Positions 11,072-20,765 of a stretch of 64,000 nucleotides of DNA are shown in pieces (position 1 is the first letter of the stretch; every line of letters starts with the position of its first letter). The position numbers and the translations under genes were made by a program. The DNA comes from Oreohelix idahoensis (Eukaryota; Mollusca; Gastropoda; Stylommatophora; Oreohelicidae), in NCBI GenBank assembly GCA_024509875.1, contig JAMPIV010006387.1, forward strand, positions 62,001 to 126,000, written 5' to 3'. Under the pieces are notes generated by a model that was not told the DNA's origin, ran no database searches, and was given only the letters and a program-made list of their open reading frames with translations.

Positions 11072-11321
11072 GAAGTGACTGTAGCTGCTAAGCCAGAGCC
11101 CATAAAGCATAGAAAACCAGCAGGGGCTGTCTCCATATTTGGTGGTATAGACCCATCTGGGTTCCTCAAAAAAGACAAAGTTGAAGAACCAGTGGAGGAA
11201 AAGAAAGATGAAGAAAATGAAAAGGAGAAACCCTCACCTCCTCAACCAGCACCAAAGCCAAAAGCGATGCAGAAGGAGAAGCAGGATGAGAACATCAAAC
11301 CTAAACCTCATCATGGAGCAG
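11072..11321 (+). CDS. WASHC2: WASHC2 exon D: second AGAVSIFGGID block
   Basis: The acceptor is GACTAACACAG and the donor is GCAG|gtatgt; 83 codons plus one base (phase 0 to 1). It starts EVTVAAKPEPIKHRKPAGAV and continues SIFGGIDPSGFLKK, then a Lys/Glu/Pro-rich linker ending near PKPHHGA. It is the paralogous partner of exon B, with the same intron phases at both ends and the same position before an LFa exon. The last G joins CT of exon E to give alanine. The following intron of 5.5 kb is almost entirely minisatellite and retrotransposon scrap. Confidence 0.92.
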
Positions 11322-11847
11322 GTATGTTTTCTAATTATCTTTTATTAGTATGCTTGCAATTTACATATGGTCATTGTGCCAGCAGAACCTGTTTAGTTCC
11401 CAGGGGTCATGGAGAAGACAGAGAAATAAAGCCTCAGGCTTGTTGTAATAGGCAATTAAAATGATGTTTTACACATGGCTGGCAACTTCATGTAAAACAA
11501 ATAACTACAGAAATCACCACTGTGAAAGCACACTAATGCAGAAAATAAAATAAGGATGATGATTTTGGCAGCAGAGCCATAGCAATTGTAGTAATTAAAA
11601 CTAAAAATAAATGCACTAATAAGAGTCTGAAAAAAGAATATGGCTTAGCCGGTAATTGAACCAAAACGTCCACTTTATTGTGATGGGATAAGATTATATC
11701 ACTAGATCACAAGCCAAAGCAAAATTGCATTTAATGCTCTGACCATGGCGCTGTATTTGTCATCCATGTAGGACCCAGCGCATTGGGCTTTCACAGTTGT
11801 TGTTCATAAACATCATTCTTTATTCATTGATATAATTTTTGTCTTCA
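11322..11847. other. Unassigned intron sequence before the 20-bp array
   Basis: No gene is seen. TAGCCGGTAATTGAACC...ATCACTAGATCACAAG at about 11646-11710 loosely resembles a decayed tRNA-type SINE head on the minus strand, too weak to call. Confidence 0.35.
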
Positions 11848-13045
11848 CAGAATCGTTCTTTCTTCTTGGACATCATTCTTTCATTTTGGACATTGTTCTT
11901 TCATTTTGGACATTGTTCTTTCATCTTAGACATTGTTCTTTCATCTTGAACATTTTTCTTTCATCTTGAACATTTTTCTTTCATCTTGAACATTTTTCTT
12001 TCATTTTGGACATTGTTCTTTCATCTTGGACATTGTTCTTTCATCTTGGACATTGTTCTTTCATTTTGAACATTGTTCTTTCATCTTGAATATTGTTCTT
12101 TCATCTTGGACATTGTTCTTTCATTTTGGACATTGTTCTTTCATCTTGGACATTGTTCTTTCATCTTGGACATTGTTCTTTCATCTTGGACATTGTTCTT
12201 TCATTTTGAACATTGTTCTTTCATCTTGAATATTGTTCTTTCATCTTGGACATTGTTCTTTCATCTTGGACATTGTTCTTTCATCTTGGACATTGTTCTT
12301 TCATCTTGGACATTGTTCTTTCATTTTGAACATTGTTCTTTCATCTTGAATATTGTTCTTTCATCTTGGACATTGTTCTTTCATTTTGGACATTGTTCTT
12401 TCATCTTGGACATTGTTCTTTCGTCTTGGACATTGTTCTTTCATCTTAGACATTGTTCTTTCATCTTAGACATTGTTCTTTCATCTTAGACATTGTTCTT
12501 TAATTTTGGACATTGCTCTTTCATCTTGGACATTGTTCTTTCATCTTGGACATTGTTCTGTCATCTTGGACATTGTTCTTTCATTTTGGACATTGTCCTT
12601 TCATCCTGGACATCGTTCTTTCATCCTGGACATCGTTCTTTCATCTTAGACATCATTCATTCATCTTAGACATTGTTCTTTCATCTTAGACATTGTTCTT
12701 TCATCAAGGACATTGTTCTTTCATCAAGGACATTGCTATTTCATCTTGGACATTGTTCTTTCATCTTGGACATTGTTCTTTATCTTGGACATTGTTCTTT
12801 CATTTTGGCCATTGTTCTTTCACCTTGGACATAGTTCTTTCACCTTGGACATCATTCTTTCATCTTGGACATTGTTCTTTCATCTTGGACATTATTCTTT
12901 TTTTTCATGGACATTATTTTTTCTTCATGGACATTATTTTTTCTTCATGGACATTTTTCCTTTCTCCATGAACATTATTTTTTCATCATGGACATTATTT
13001 TTTTCTTAATGGACACTATTCATTCTTCATAACCATCATTCTATT
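11848..13045. repeat. 20-bp minisatellite (ATTGTTCTTTCATCTTGGAC)
   Basis: About 58 units with an exact 20-bp period over most of the length (three units per 60 bases). Common variants are TTTTGGA, CTTGAA and CTTAGA. The right end degrades into TTTTTTCTTCATGGACATTA units. Long open frames here simply reflect the stop-free unit. Confidence 0.97.
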
Positions 13046-13593
13046 GCTGCCCACACAGCTACTTTGCCAGTGAACTTTGGCTTCTAAGATTTTGTCAGTT
13101 GTGCATCTCTAGATCTCTTTTTGGTTGTCTTCCATTCTATTTTACCCTGTGACCTCCATCTGATTGATGTTCTGGGTTGCAAGTCTCTCAGCATCTGTTG
13201 AACATACTCCATCCAATGCTATCTTCTTCTGATTACTAAAGTTATTGGTACGTTACAGCTCTTTTAACTGTTGTTAAATTATTGTTGTAGCTAATATGAT
13301 CAAGGCATAGATAACATTAGCTATAACAACTGTTATAGTTTAGGATCAGATGTTGTTAAATATGTGATTGTTATGGACAAATGTTAATGTTAGTTATAAA
13401 ATCTGTTATTATTAAGAACAAATGCTAATTTGCTTGCAGGAGTTAAAACCAGAAGAAAATTTAAGTTAGCTGATATTGCTTCATCTGGTGTACTGATTTT
13501 ATTACAGACAAATAAAACTACACACTTAGAATTTCACCCTGTTTTACACATTTAAAATGTAAGAATCTTCCAAACAAATGTCACGTGACGTCA
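13046..13593. other. Unassigned intron sequence
   Basis: Loose repeats of GTTGTTAAAT/TGTTATAGTT at about 13260-13400. Nothing coding. Confidence 0.4.
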
Positions 13594-13985
13594 CAGTCCT
13601 AGTGCATGGCTGGGAAACATGGAGAAGAACAAAAAGGACAAACAGAAAGATACAGACTTTAATAAAATGGGCACTTGCTTAGAACAGAAAAATTGAGATC
13701 ACTAATGGGCAACTGATGACAAGAACCAAACTAATGCCAGTAAAGAAGAGGGGAGGAGAAGTCACTGGTCTTGGATAGGACACTCATTGAGAAAGCCAGC
13801 GAATAGCATTACAAGGTCATCCCTGTTCTGGAATTATCGGGCAAAGTGAAATGGAGGGATACCCAAAAAAAACACATGGGGAAGAGAACTGGAGACAGGT
13901 ATAAAGGAGATACGGGAAAACCTTGAACGGATGGCTTTGAGTGTTTTTATTGAAATGCCTGTGCTCTACATGGAACCTTGAGGTA
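13594..13985 (+). mobile_element. Degraded 3' fragment of the (TTGA)n-tailed non-LTR family (copy B)
   Basis: Nucleotide similarity to the copies at 3129 and 56766 runs in order: CTAGTGCATGGCTGGGAAAC, AGATACAGACTTTAATAAAA, ATGACAAGAACCA, GGATAGGACACTCATTGAGA, ACACATGGGGAAGAGAACTG. It has many substitutions and no open frame. Confidence 0.7.
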
Positions 13986-14208
13986 ATGGTGATGATGATG
14001 ATGAACCAATTTAAAACCTGGCTTTTTCTGTAGGAAAAACAAATCAGATCAAGTCCACATCAAAGATTAATTTTAATTGTTCTCTGGTATTGTCTGTTAA
14101 GGCATTTTGTCAAAGGCAACTAAAGTGAGGTTGTTCATTTGGACTGGGAACCTCATTTTGTCAAACAAATTTCTACAAATACAAACACTGCAAGAGTGTA
14201 TGGTTTCA

Positions 14209-14252
14209 ATCAATACCCTTTAGCTCCCCGAGGAGCATAGGCCTTCAACAAA
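14209..14252 (-). mobile_element. 3'-terminal scrap of the (TTGA)n non-LTR family
   Basis: The minus strand reads TTTGTTGAAGGCCTATGCTCC...GGGAGCTAAAGGGTATTGATTGA, the extreme 3' end seen in full copies, about 44 bp only. Confidence 0.75.
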
Positions 14253-14357
14253 GACAAAATCAACTGTCATGACCGTGTGTGTGCGTTTGTGTTGGCTTTC
14301 TCCAGAGTGCTATCTGCAGTGGTGGTTCCAGGTTCCATAAGAAGTGAAAAAGGAGAT

Positions 14358-15228
14358 GATAATGATGTCTGTTATTTACTGTCTCTTGTTGTGATGATAA
14401 TGATGTCTGTTATTTACTGTCTCTTGTTGTGATGATAATGATGTCTGTTATTTACTGTCTCTTGTTGTGATGATAATGATGTCTGTTATTTATTGTCTCT
14501 TGTTGTGATGATAATGATGTCTCTTATTTATTGTCTCTTGTTGTGATGATAATGATGTCTGTTATTTACTATCTCTTGTTGTGATGATAATGATGTCTGT
14601 TATTTATTGTCTCTTGTTGTGATGATAATGATGTCTGTTATTTATTGTCTCTTGTTGTGATGATAATGATGTCTGTTATTTACTGTCTCTTGTTGTGATG
14701 ATAATGATGTCTGTTATTTACTGTCTCTTGTGATGATAATGATGTCTGTTATTTACTGTCTCTTGTTGTGATGATAATGATGTCTGTTATTTACTGTCTC
14801 TTGTTGTGATGATAATGATGTCTGTTATTTATTGTCTCTTGTTGTGATGATAATGATGTCTGTTATTTACTGTCTCTTGTTGTGATGATAATAATGTCTG
14901 TTATTTACTGTCTCTTGTTGTGATGATAATGATGTCTGTTATTTACTGTCTCTTGTTGTGATGATAATGATGTCTGTTATTTACTGTCTCTTGTTGTGAT
15001 GATAACGATGTCTGTTATTTACTGTCTCTTGTTGTGATGATAACAATGTCTGTTATTTACTGTCTCTTGTTGTGATGATAACGATGTCTGTTATTTACTG
15101 TCTCTTGCAGTGATGATAACGATGTCTGTTATTTACTGTCTCTTGTTGTGATGATAACGATGTCTGTTATTTACTGTCTCTTGCAGGGATGATAACGATG
15201 TCTGTTATTTACTGTCTCTTGCAGGGAT
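14358..15228. repeat. 38-bp minisatellite
   Basis: About 23 units of GATGATAATGATGTCTGTTA..TTTACTGTCTCTTGTTGT, with one shortened unit near 14728. Late units end CTCTTGCAGGGATGATAA and so contain acceptor-like AG sites. Confidence 0.96.
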
Positions 15229-15246
15229 GATAATGAAATACGGTTT

Positions 15247-15366
15247 TCTCTCAACCTCTTCATGTTCATTCTCTCAACCTCTTCATGTTCATTCTCTCAA
15301 CCTCTTCATGTTCATTCTCTCAACCTCTTCATGTTCATTCTCTCAACCTCTTCATGTTCATTCCAA
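15247..15366. repeat. 23-bp tandem repeat, five copies
   Basis: Five near-perfect units of TTCTCTCAACCTCTTCATGT(TCA). Confidence 0.97.
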
Positions 15367-15664
15367 CTTACAGCTCTGCCATCCTCTAACCCAGTTTGCC
15401 TTAATCCTTTCCTTCATTTATCTTCTTCTGCTTTATCTTCATTGCCTTTCAGTTCCCTGTGGATTATAGTCCTACAACATACTCTCAAAGCTCCCAGTGG
15501 AGTATAGTCCTACAACATACTCTCAAAGCTCCCTGTCCATTCAGAGTCTTCCCATGTCTTCTTTATCACCTTCATGTGTGTGTCTGATCTTCCATCCTCG
15601 GTGGCTGAGTTGGATAACCTCAATTACTTGCTTTAGAAGAGAACACCATTTCTCCTGTGATCAG
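15367..15664. other. Intron sequence with a possible tRNA-like SINE head
   Basis: A direct duplication of CTACAACATACTCTCAAAGC occurs at about 15469 and 15509. CGGTGGCTGAGTTGGATAAC at about 15599 resembles an RNA polymerase III A box, but no B box or body follows clearly. Confidence 0.4.
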
Positions 15665-15815
15665 TTACTTCCTCTGTATGCCCTTCCACCTTGTCTCGCA
15701 GAGTCTTAGGATATCTATCTTATAATTTCTCATTTCTGCTGCCACCTGTAACATTTCTCCATGTTCGTTTATTGTCCGAACATTCCAAGTGCCAAATCTG
15801 GAGGTTCTTCTAGAA
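15665..15815 (-). mobile_element. Non-LTR endonuclease-domain fragment
   Basis: The minus frame gives FGTWNVRTINEHGEMLQVAA then EMRNYKIDILRLCETRW, the N-terminal block of an APE-type endonuclease (TWNVR...LQ-A-EM-YKIDIL-L-E-RW). It lies head-to-head with a plus-strand 3' fragment of the (TTGA)n family at 15825. Confidence 0.82.
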
Positions 15816-15824
15816 GATAGAAGG

Positions 15825-16044
15825 TAACTAGACAAGCGCCAATGGAACAAGAAATGAGAAGAAGACCCTGGAGATGGATAGGACACACATTGAGAAAACC
15901 TGTTGATAGCATTATCAGATAATCCCTGTTCTGCAATCCCCAGGGTAATAGAGGTAGAGAAAGATCAAAGAACACATGGAAAAGAGAACTGGAGACAGAC
16001 AAGAAGGGGATGGGGAAGACATGAAAAGGTCTTGAGTTGATGTC
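15825..16044 (+). mobile_element. 3' fragment of the (TTGA)n non-LTR family (copy C)
   Basis: The sequence GCGCCAATGGAACAAGAAATG...GATAGGACACACATTGAGAA...ACACATGGAAAAGAGAACTG matches the family copies. Its 3' part (TGGCACAGGACAGGAAGACTTGGCA in full copies) passes directly into the 37-bp minisatellite. Confidence 0.8.
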
Positions 16045-16400
16045 ACATGACAGAAAGACTTGGCAGACGTTTGTTGATGGCACAGGACAGGAAGACTTGG
16101 CAGACGTTTGTTGATGGCACAGGACAGGAAGACTTGGCAGATGTTTGTTGATGGCACATGACAGGAAGACTTGGCAGACGTTTGTTGATGGCACAGGACA
16201 GGAAGACTTGGCAGACGTTTGTTGATGGCACATGACAGGAAGACTTGGCAGACGTTTGTTGATGGCACAGGACAGGAAGACTTGGCAGACGTTTGTTGAT
16301 GGCACATGACAGGAAGACTTATCAGACGTTTGTTGATGGCACAGGACAGGAAGACTTGGCAGACGTTTGTTGATGGCACATGACAGGAAGACTTGGCATA
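16045..16400. repeat. 37-bp minisatellite grown from a non-LTR retrotransposon 3' coding segment
   Basis: About ten units of GACAGGAAGACTTGGCAGAC..GTTTGTTGATGGCACAG. The unit is the family's segment GGCACAGGACAGGAAGACTT..GGCATATTTGTTGAAGG, as seen intact at 33921-33962. It is continuous with copy C. Confidence 0.93.
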
Positions 16401-16774
16401 AGTTTGTTGAAGGTCTATGTTGTATTTGGAGTTGAAAGATGAAAGAAGAAGACCTGCTTTGGAATGTCTTGTTCATTTTTGTTCATTCTTGTACATTCTT
16501 GGTCATTCTTGTTCATTCTTGGTTATTCTTGTTCAGGTTTTTTTTTTTCAACAGAATGAATAGCCATTCTAATGTCCAACACTACTTAGTTTCCTTCTGT
16601 GACATGCCTGGTAGGTTACAGCATGACTATTTGTTGCTCCCCTTTTGGGCTCGGTAACACACCAGCATTTCCTTCATGTACAGTTTTCAGCATTCATCAC
16701 TGTATATATTAGCAGTATTATTTGTCTAATGAGAAGAATATCATATTGTAACAAAACATTTTGTGGATGTTCAG
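16401..16774. other. Intron sequence upstream of exon E
   Basis: A short CATTCTTGTTCATTCTTGGT repeat at 16473-16530 and a T9 run; otherwise unassigned. Confidence 0.4.
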
Positions 16775-16926
16775 CTGCAGTCTTGTTTGGAGAGGATGGT
16801 GATGACAGTGATGATTTGTTTGTTGTGAGTAAGAAGAAAGCAACACCACCACCTGTTGCACCAAGGTCACCAGCAACAGCATTAAAGTCTCCTGTGACAG
16901 CGGCAAATGAGGACCCAAAACTTGAG
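16775..16926 (+). CDS. WASHC2: WASHC2 exon E: LFa motif exon
   Basis: The acceptor is TGGATGTTCAG and the donor is GAG|gtaagt. Two bases complete an alanine codon from exon D, followed by AVLFGEDGDDSDDLFVVSKK, an LFa motif, then a Pro/Ala/Ser/Lys linker ending DPKLE. It ends in phase 0. It is the counterpart of exon C in the duplicated exon pair. It is followed by a 1.7 kb intron dominated by a 19-bp minisatellite. Confidence 0.92.
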
Positions 16927-17331
16927 GTAAGTGTTTCTGTTTTTACCTTTATCAGAACTCATAGTGGTGTACTTCTTTGCTCGAAATAAGTTCATTATGA
17001 AACTTACATAAATCGGCATGTGCTATAGGGGATTTGATCATAGCGCAAGCCAAACTGTTCTCAGAAATGTCCTCATCAGCAGGTAAAACGTACAAGAATG
17101 ACAAAAATGAATATACCAAAAATAGAGCAACATGGAATAAATCTTATAACACAAAGGCCTGAGAAGAAAATGACAGTTAAGTAGATTCCTGGCAGTATAT
17201 TTATCCACACAGATGGAATCAACATTCAACAGTGGTGTACATTGTAAAAATGCAAGGTGCGAAAGAACCAGAAGTTATCATTAAATGTGAAGAAAGTAGA
17301 AAATAATAACTGAGATGATACATGATGAGGT
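16927..17331. other. Unassigned intron sequence
   Basis: Nothing coding. TCAGAAATGTCCTCATCAGC at about 17061 vaguely resembles sequence near 56625, too weak to assign. Confidence 0.35.
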
Positions 17332-18390
17332 TGCTTGCTCCATCGTTGGTTTCTAGCTCCATCATTGGTTTCTAGCTCCATCATTGGTTGCTTGCTCCAT
17401 CATTGGTTTCTAGCTCCATCATTGGTTGCTAGCTCCATCGTTGGTTGCTAGCTCCATCATTGGTTTCTAGCTCCATCATTGGTTGCTAGCTCCATCATTG
17501 GTTGCTAGCTCCATCATTGGTTTCTAGCTCCATCGTTGGTTGCTAGCTCCATTGTTGGTTGCTAGCTCCATCATTGGTTGCTAGCTCCATCATTGATTGC
17601 TAGCTCCATCATTGGTTGCTAGCTCCATCATTGGTTGCTAGCTCCATCATTGGTTGCTAGCTCCATCATTGGTTTCTAGCTCCATCATTGGTTGCTAGCT
17701 CCATCGTTGGTTGCTAGCTCCATCGTTGGTTGCTAGCTCCATCGTTGGTTGCTAGCTCCATCGTTGGTTGCTAGCTCCATCGTTGGTTGCTAGCTCCATC
17801 GTTGGTTGCTAGCTCCATCATTTGTTGCTAGCTCCATCATTGGTTGCTAGCTCCATCATTGGTTGCTAGCTCCATCATTGGTTGCTAGCTCCATCATTGG
17901 TTGCTAGCTTCATCGTTGGTTGCTAGCTCCATCGTTGGTTGCTAGCTCCATCATTGGTTGCTAGCTCCATCATTGGTTTCTAGCTCCATCGTTGGTTTCT
18001 AGCTCCATCGTTGGTTTCTAGCTCCATCGTTGGTTGCTTGCTCCATCATTGGTTTCTAGCTCCATCATTGGTAGCTAGCTCCATCTAGCTAGCTCCATCA
18101 TTGGTTGCTAGCTCCATCGTTGGTTGCTAGCTCCATCGTTGGTTGCTAGCTCCATCGTTGGTTGCTAGCTCCATCATTGGTTGCTAGCTCCATCGTTGGT
18201 TTCTAGCTCCATCGTTGGTTTCTAGCTCCATCGTTGGTTTCTAGCTCCATCGTTGGTTTCTAGCTCCATCGTTGGTTTCTAGCTCCATCAATGGTTTCTA
18301 GCTCCATCATTGGTTGCTAGCTCCATCGTTGGTTGCTAGCTCCATCGTTGGTTGCTAGCTCCATCGTTGGTTGCTAGCTCCATCGTTGGT
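17332..18390. repeat. 19-bp minisatellite (TTGCTAGCTCCATCATTGG)
   Basis: About 55 units. Two variable positions give four types (TTGCT/TTTCT and ATCATT/ATCGTT), and runs of the same type suggest local homogenisation. The GCTAGC core is palindromic. Confidence 0.97.
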
Positions 18391-18657
18391 CACCTTTTAC
18401 AACTTGTCTGAAGGAACAGTGGTTCTATTCTTTCTTCGTCTCCTCAGAGACTTGTGGGAACTGCAAAAGAACTACAAGAGAACTACAAGGAACATTTGCT
18501 ATGTACGAAGCATCTTTTCCAAACAATGACAGAACAGAAGACAAAAATTATAGATGGTGCTAGTCTAAAATAAAAGCTACAGTTCTTATTTTTATTTTTT
18601 TTATTTTTAAATCTATCACATGTTTAATATTGTTATGTCTGTTTTTCCCTACCAGAG

Positions 18658-18681
18658 CCAAGTCCAGAAAAAGAGATGCCT
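18658..18681 (+). CDS. WASHC2: WASHC2 microexon F (8 codons, tentative)
   Basis: A pyrimidine-rich tract (GTTTTTCCCTACCAG) leads into a short open segment ending CCT|gtaagt. Using the second AG of CCAGAG gives an exon of exactly 24 nt, phase 0 to 0, encoding PSPEKEMP. This fits between DPKLE of exon E and KSPVVTS of exon G. Using the first AG (start at 18656) would give 26 nt and break the frame. The strong donor and composition similar to the flanking linkers support it, but eight codons are too few to prove by eye. Confidence 0.5.
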
Positions 18682-18904
18682 GTAAGTATGGCAGTGTCAT
18701 GTGAATGTGTTGTGTAATAATTGTTTCACATCAGTTGTCGAAGCAATGGATTGATTAGCGGGTAATGGTTATGTAATGATGTTATGTAGCATGTGTTTGA
18801 AGCTGGAGGTTTTATAAGGCAATCACGGTTGACAATGGCATTGATTTAACTTTTCTGATCTCCTAGGTTATGAGTTTTCACTATTTTTTTTTCCCTGTAC
18901 CAGG

Positions 18905-20765
18905 TAATGAAATGTGCATATCTTTTTCAACTGCATTGTGTCTCCATACCAGGGTGTTGGTGATGGAGGGGTTTGGTGGTAGCAGTTTCTTCCACAGATC
19001 TGCTAGTGCCACTCATTATAGGAGGAAGTGTTCTACTATTTCTTCCTCTTGTTTGTTGCAGTGCTTGCAGTATAGTGTATGGTCTGAAGTCATTCTGTGC
19101 AGATGTGATGTGTACATTTCTGTTTCGCAACCTGACAATTGTACTCTGATCTCTGTGATTTAAGTTGTTGATGTTATCTCTGGGGTTTGGCTGCTACATC
19201 TTTGCATATAGTCCTTTGCAGTTGTGCCAGTAGCCCAGCGATTCATCCATTGCTGTTTGCAGTTGTTGTATGTCGTATTTTGTGATTCTTAAATTGGTGG
19301 GAATGTTCACTAGCATCATAAAAAAGGTAAAGGATCCCATTACACGCCCATTGAGGCATATTGGGAATATGGTGTTAGGCTCATATTTTCTTGAGCATGA
19401 TGTGGTCAGCATCACGCCGACCACCTTAACCTTCCTAGAGTTGCTCTGGTACCTAATTCATGAGGCTGGGTCGACCCCGGAGCCGTTTGCGACCTAAAAT
19501 ATCCCACCTCAACTGGGGATTGAACCATGGACCACCGAGCTAGGAAACCAGTGCACTAACCACTGCGTTACCGCGGCTCTTCGCTTGCATCATGTCTGTT
19601 CCTTTTTTTATTTTTTCAACACATAATTGACTTTTAGAGAATTAGCTGTTTTTCACAGTTGCATCATGTTTGAATCAATATGGGGATGTATATATGTGGC
19701 AAGTGCTTTTAAAGATGTGTTCTGGATACTTGGTGCTTGTCACATCATGCTGATTCCTCGATTGGATATAGAAATATTTCTGCTGTAAAGATGCATCTTA
19801 GAGGCTTCTGATTCGGCAAGGACAAGTTGTCTGTGACAATATGGCTGTGACTTAGGCAGTGTTAGTTTTTTTTTTTTAGCTTAGTGTTGTTTATTTCATT
19901 TTCCAGTAGATTTTCTGTGATGGGCACAGACAGGAGGAGTAATGAAAAATATATGCTTCTGTCAGACTGTGATCACTGGTGCCTTTATTATTTTTGTTCA
20001 GAATAGCCTGCACTGCAGGCAAACCCACTGGGGCTCAGTCTCCCTTAGAAAATGTTGAAGAGTATGAATGCTGATTGTTCTGTTGCCTAATGCATCCTCT
20101 GATTCGTCCATCTCTGTTAGTCTTATGTTTGATGCTAGATTCCAGCAATCTTAGCCTTGTTGATTCATTGATTGCAGTGTCGTTCTCTAATAGGCAATCA
20201 TTAATTGTCTTCTCTTGCATTGCTGCATGCCCCTGTATGACAAAGACAGTAGATTCACACCAGTTCCTGGAGGTTCTAGGTCTCTATGTATTTTCTACAT
20301 TCATGTTTTAGCCATTCATTTTGGACCTTCCAAAGCATGGACTGAGAGTCTAACACAATAACTGCACTGATTAATGAAGTTTCAGACAGAGTAGTTCATG
20401 TCTGCAGTTGCTGCCTTGATCTCCATTCTCATTCTGGAGGTTGTTGTCACAAAAGCAGCACTCTGTCTAGTGATGAACCTGCCCTTTACTCTAGTCGAGA
20501 AGCCCCATCATGATTTCTCATCAGTGAGTACCGACCGATCAGTGTACACACAGTCATTATCATCCCCAGCATGATTATTTTTAGTTGATTATTACCCAGT
20601 TCTGCTTTTCCATTGTGCCATTCTCTACACTCCCTGCCAAGGCTGATGATGATGACTTGTTGGTAGTTTGTCCAGTTCTCATCCAACGTACTTTACTCTT
20701 CCCCCTTGAATATTTTTTCAACTGTGGTCACCTACCATATTGCCACCTCTATAACTTTCAATTTT
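18905..20765 (-). pseudogene. Degraded I/Jockey-like non-LTR retrotransposon with RNase H region
   Basis: Minus-strand pieces in order: around 20565-20330 RNase H blocks (VYTDRS, TSRMRMEIKAAT, a DSQSM-like segment), then QGHA and NDCLLENDTAINESTRLRLL at 20225-20040. At the end, LYCKHCNKQEEEIVEHFLL at about 19075-19015 is a CxxC...H motif typical of the C-terminus of such elements. Many frameshifts. The NDxAI(D/N)ESTRLRLLE segment recurs in the copy at 38890-39342. TTCAACTGTGGTCACCTAC at about 20725 recurs at 61336. A SINE interrupts it. Confidence 0.7.
19320..19586 (-). mobile_element. tRNA-derived SINE, minus strand, 7-bp target duplication
   Basis: The minus strand begins AGAGCCGCGGTAACGCAGTG then GTTAGTGCACTGG (A box), followed by GGTTCAATCCCC (B box), then a body with GGTCGACCCAGCCTCATGAA. 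GCATCAT flanks it (19313-19319 and 19587-19593). It lies inside the I/Jockey-like relic. Confidence 0.82.

Noticed and set aside
12026..13009. Long plus-strand open frames reading IVLSSWTLFFHLGHC-like repeats
   Set aside because: They arise because the 20-bp minisatellite unit has no stop codons; no start context, splice fit or family resemblance.
15915..16476. Minus-strand open frame of more than 200 codons with CHQQTSAKSSCPVPSTN repeats
   Set aside because: The 37-bp unit is stop-free on that strand and 37 is not a multiple of 3, so the frame rotates through all three phases; it is an array artefact.
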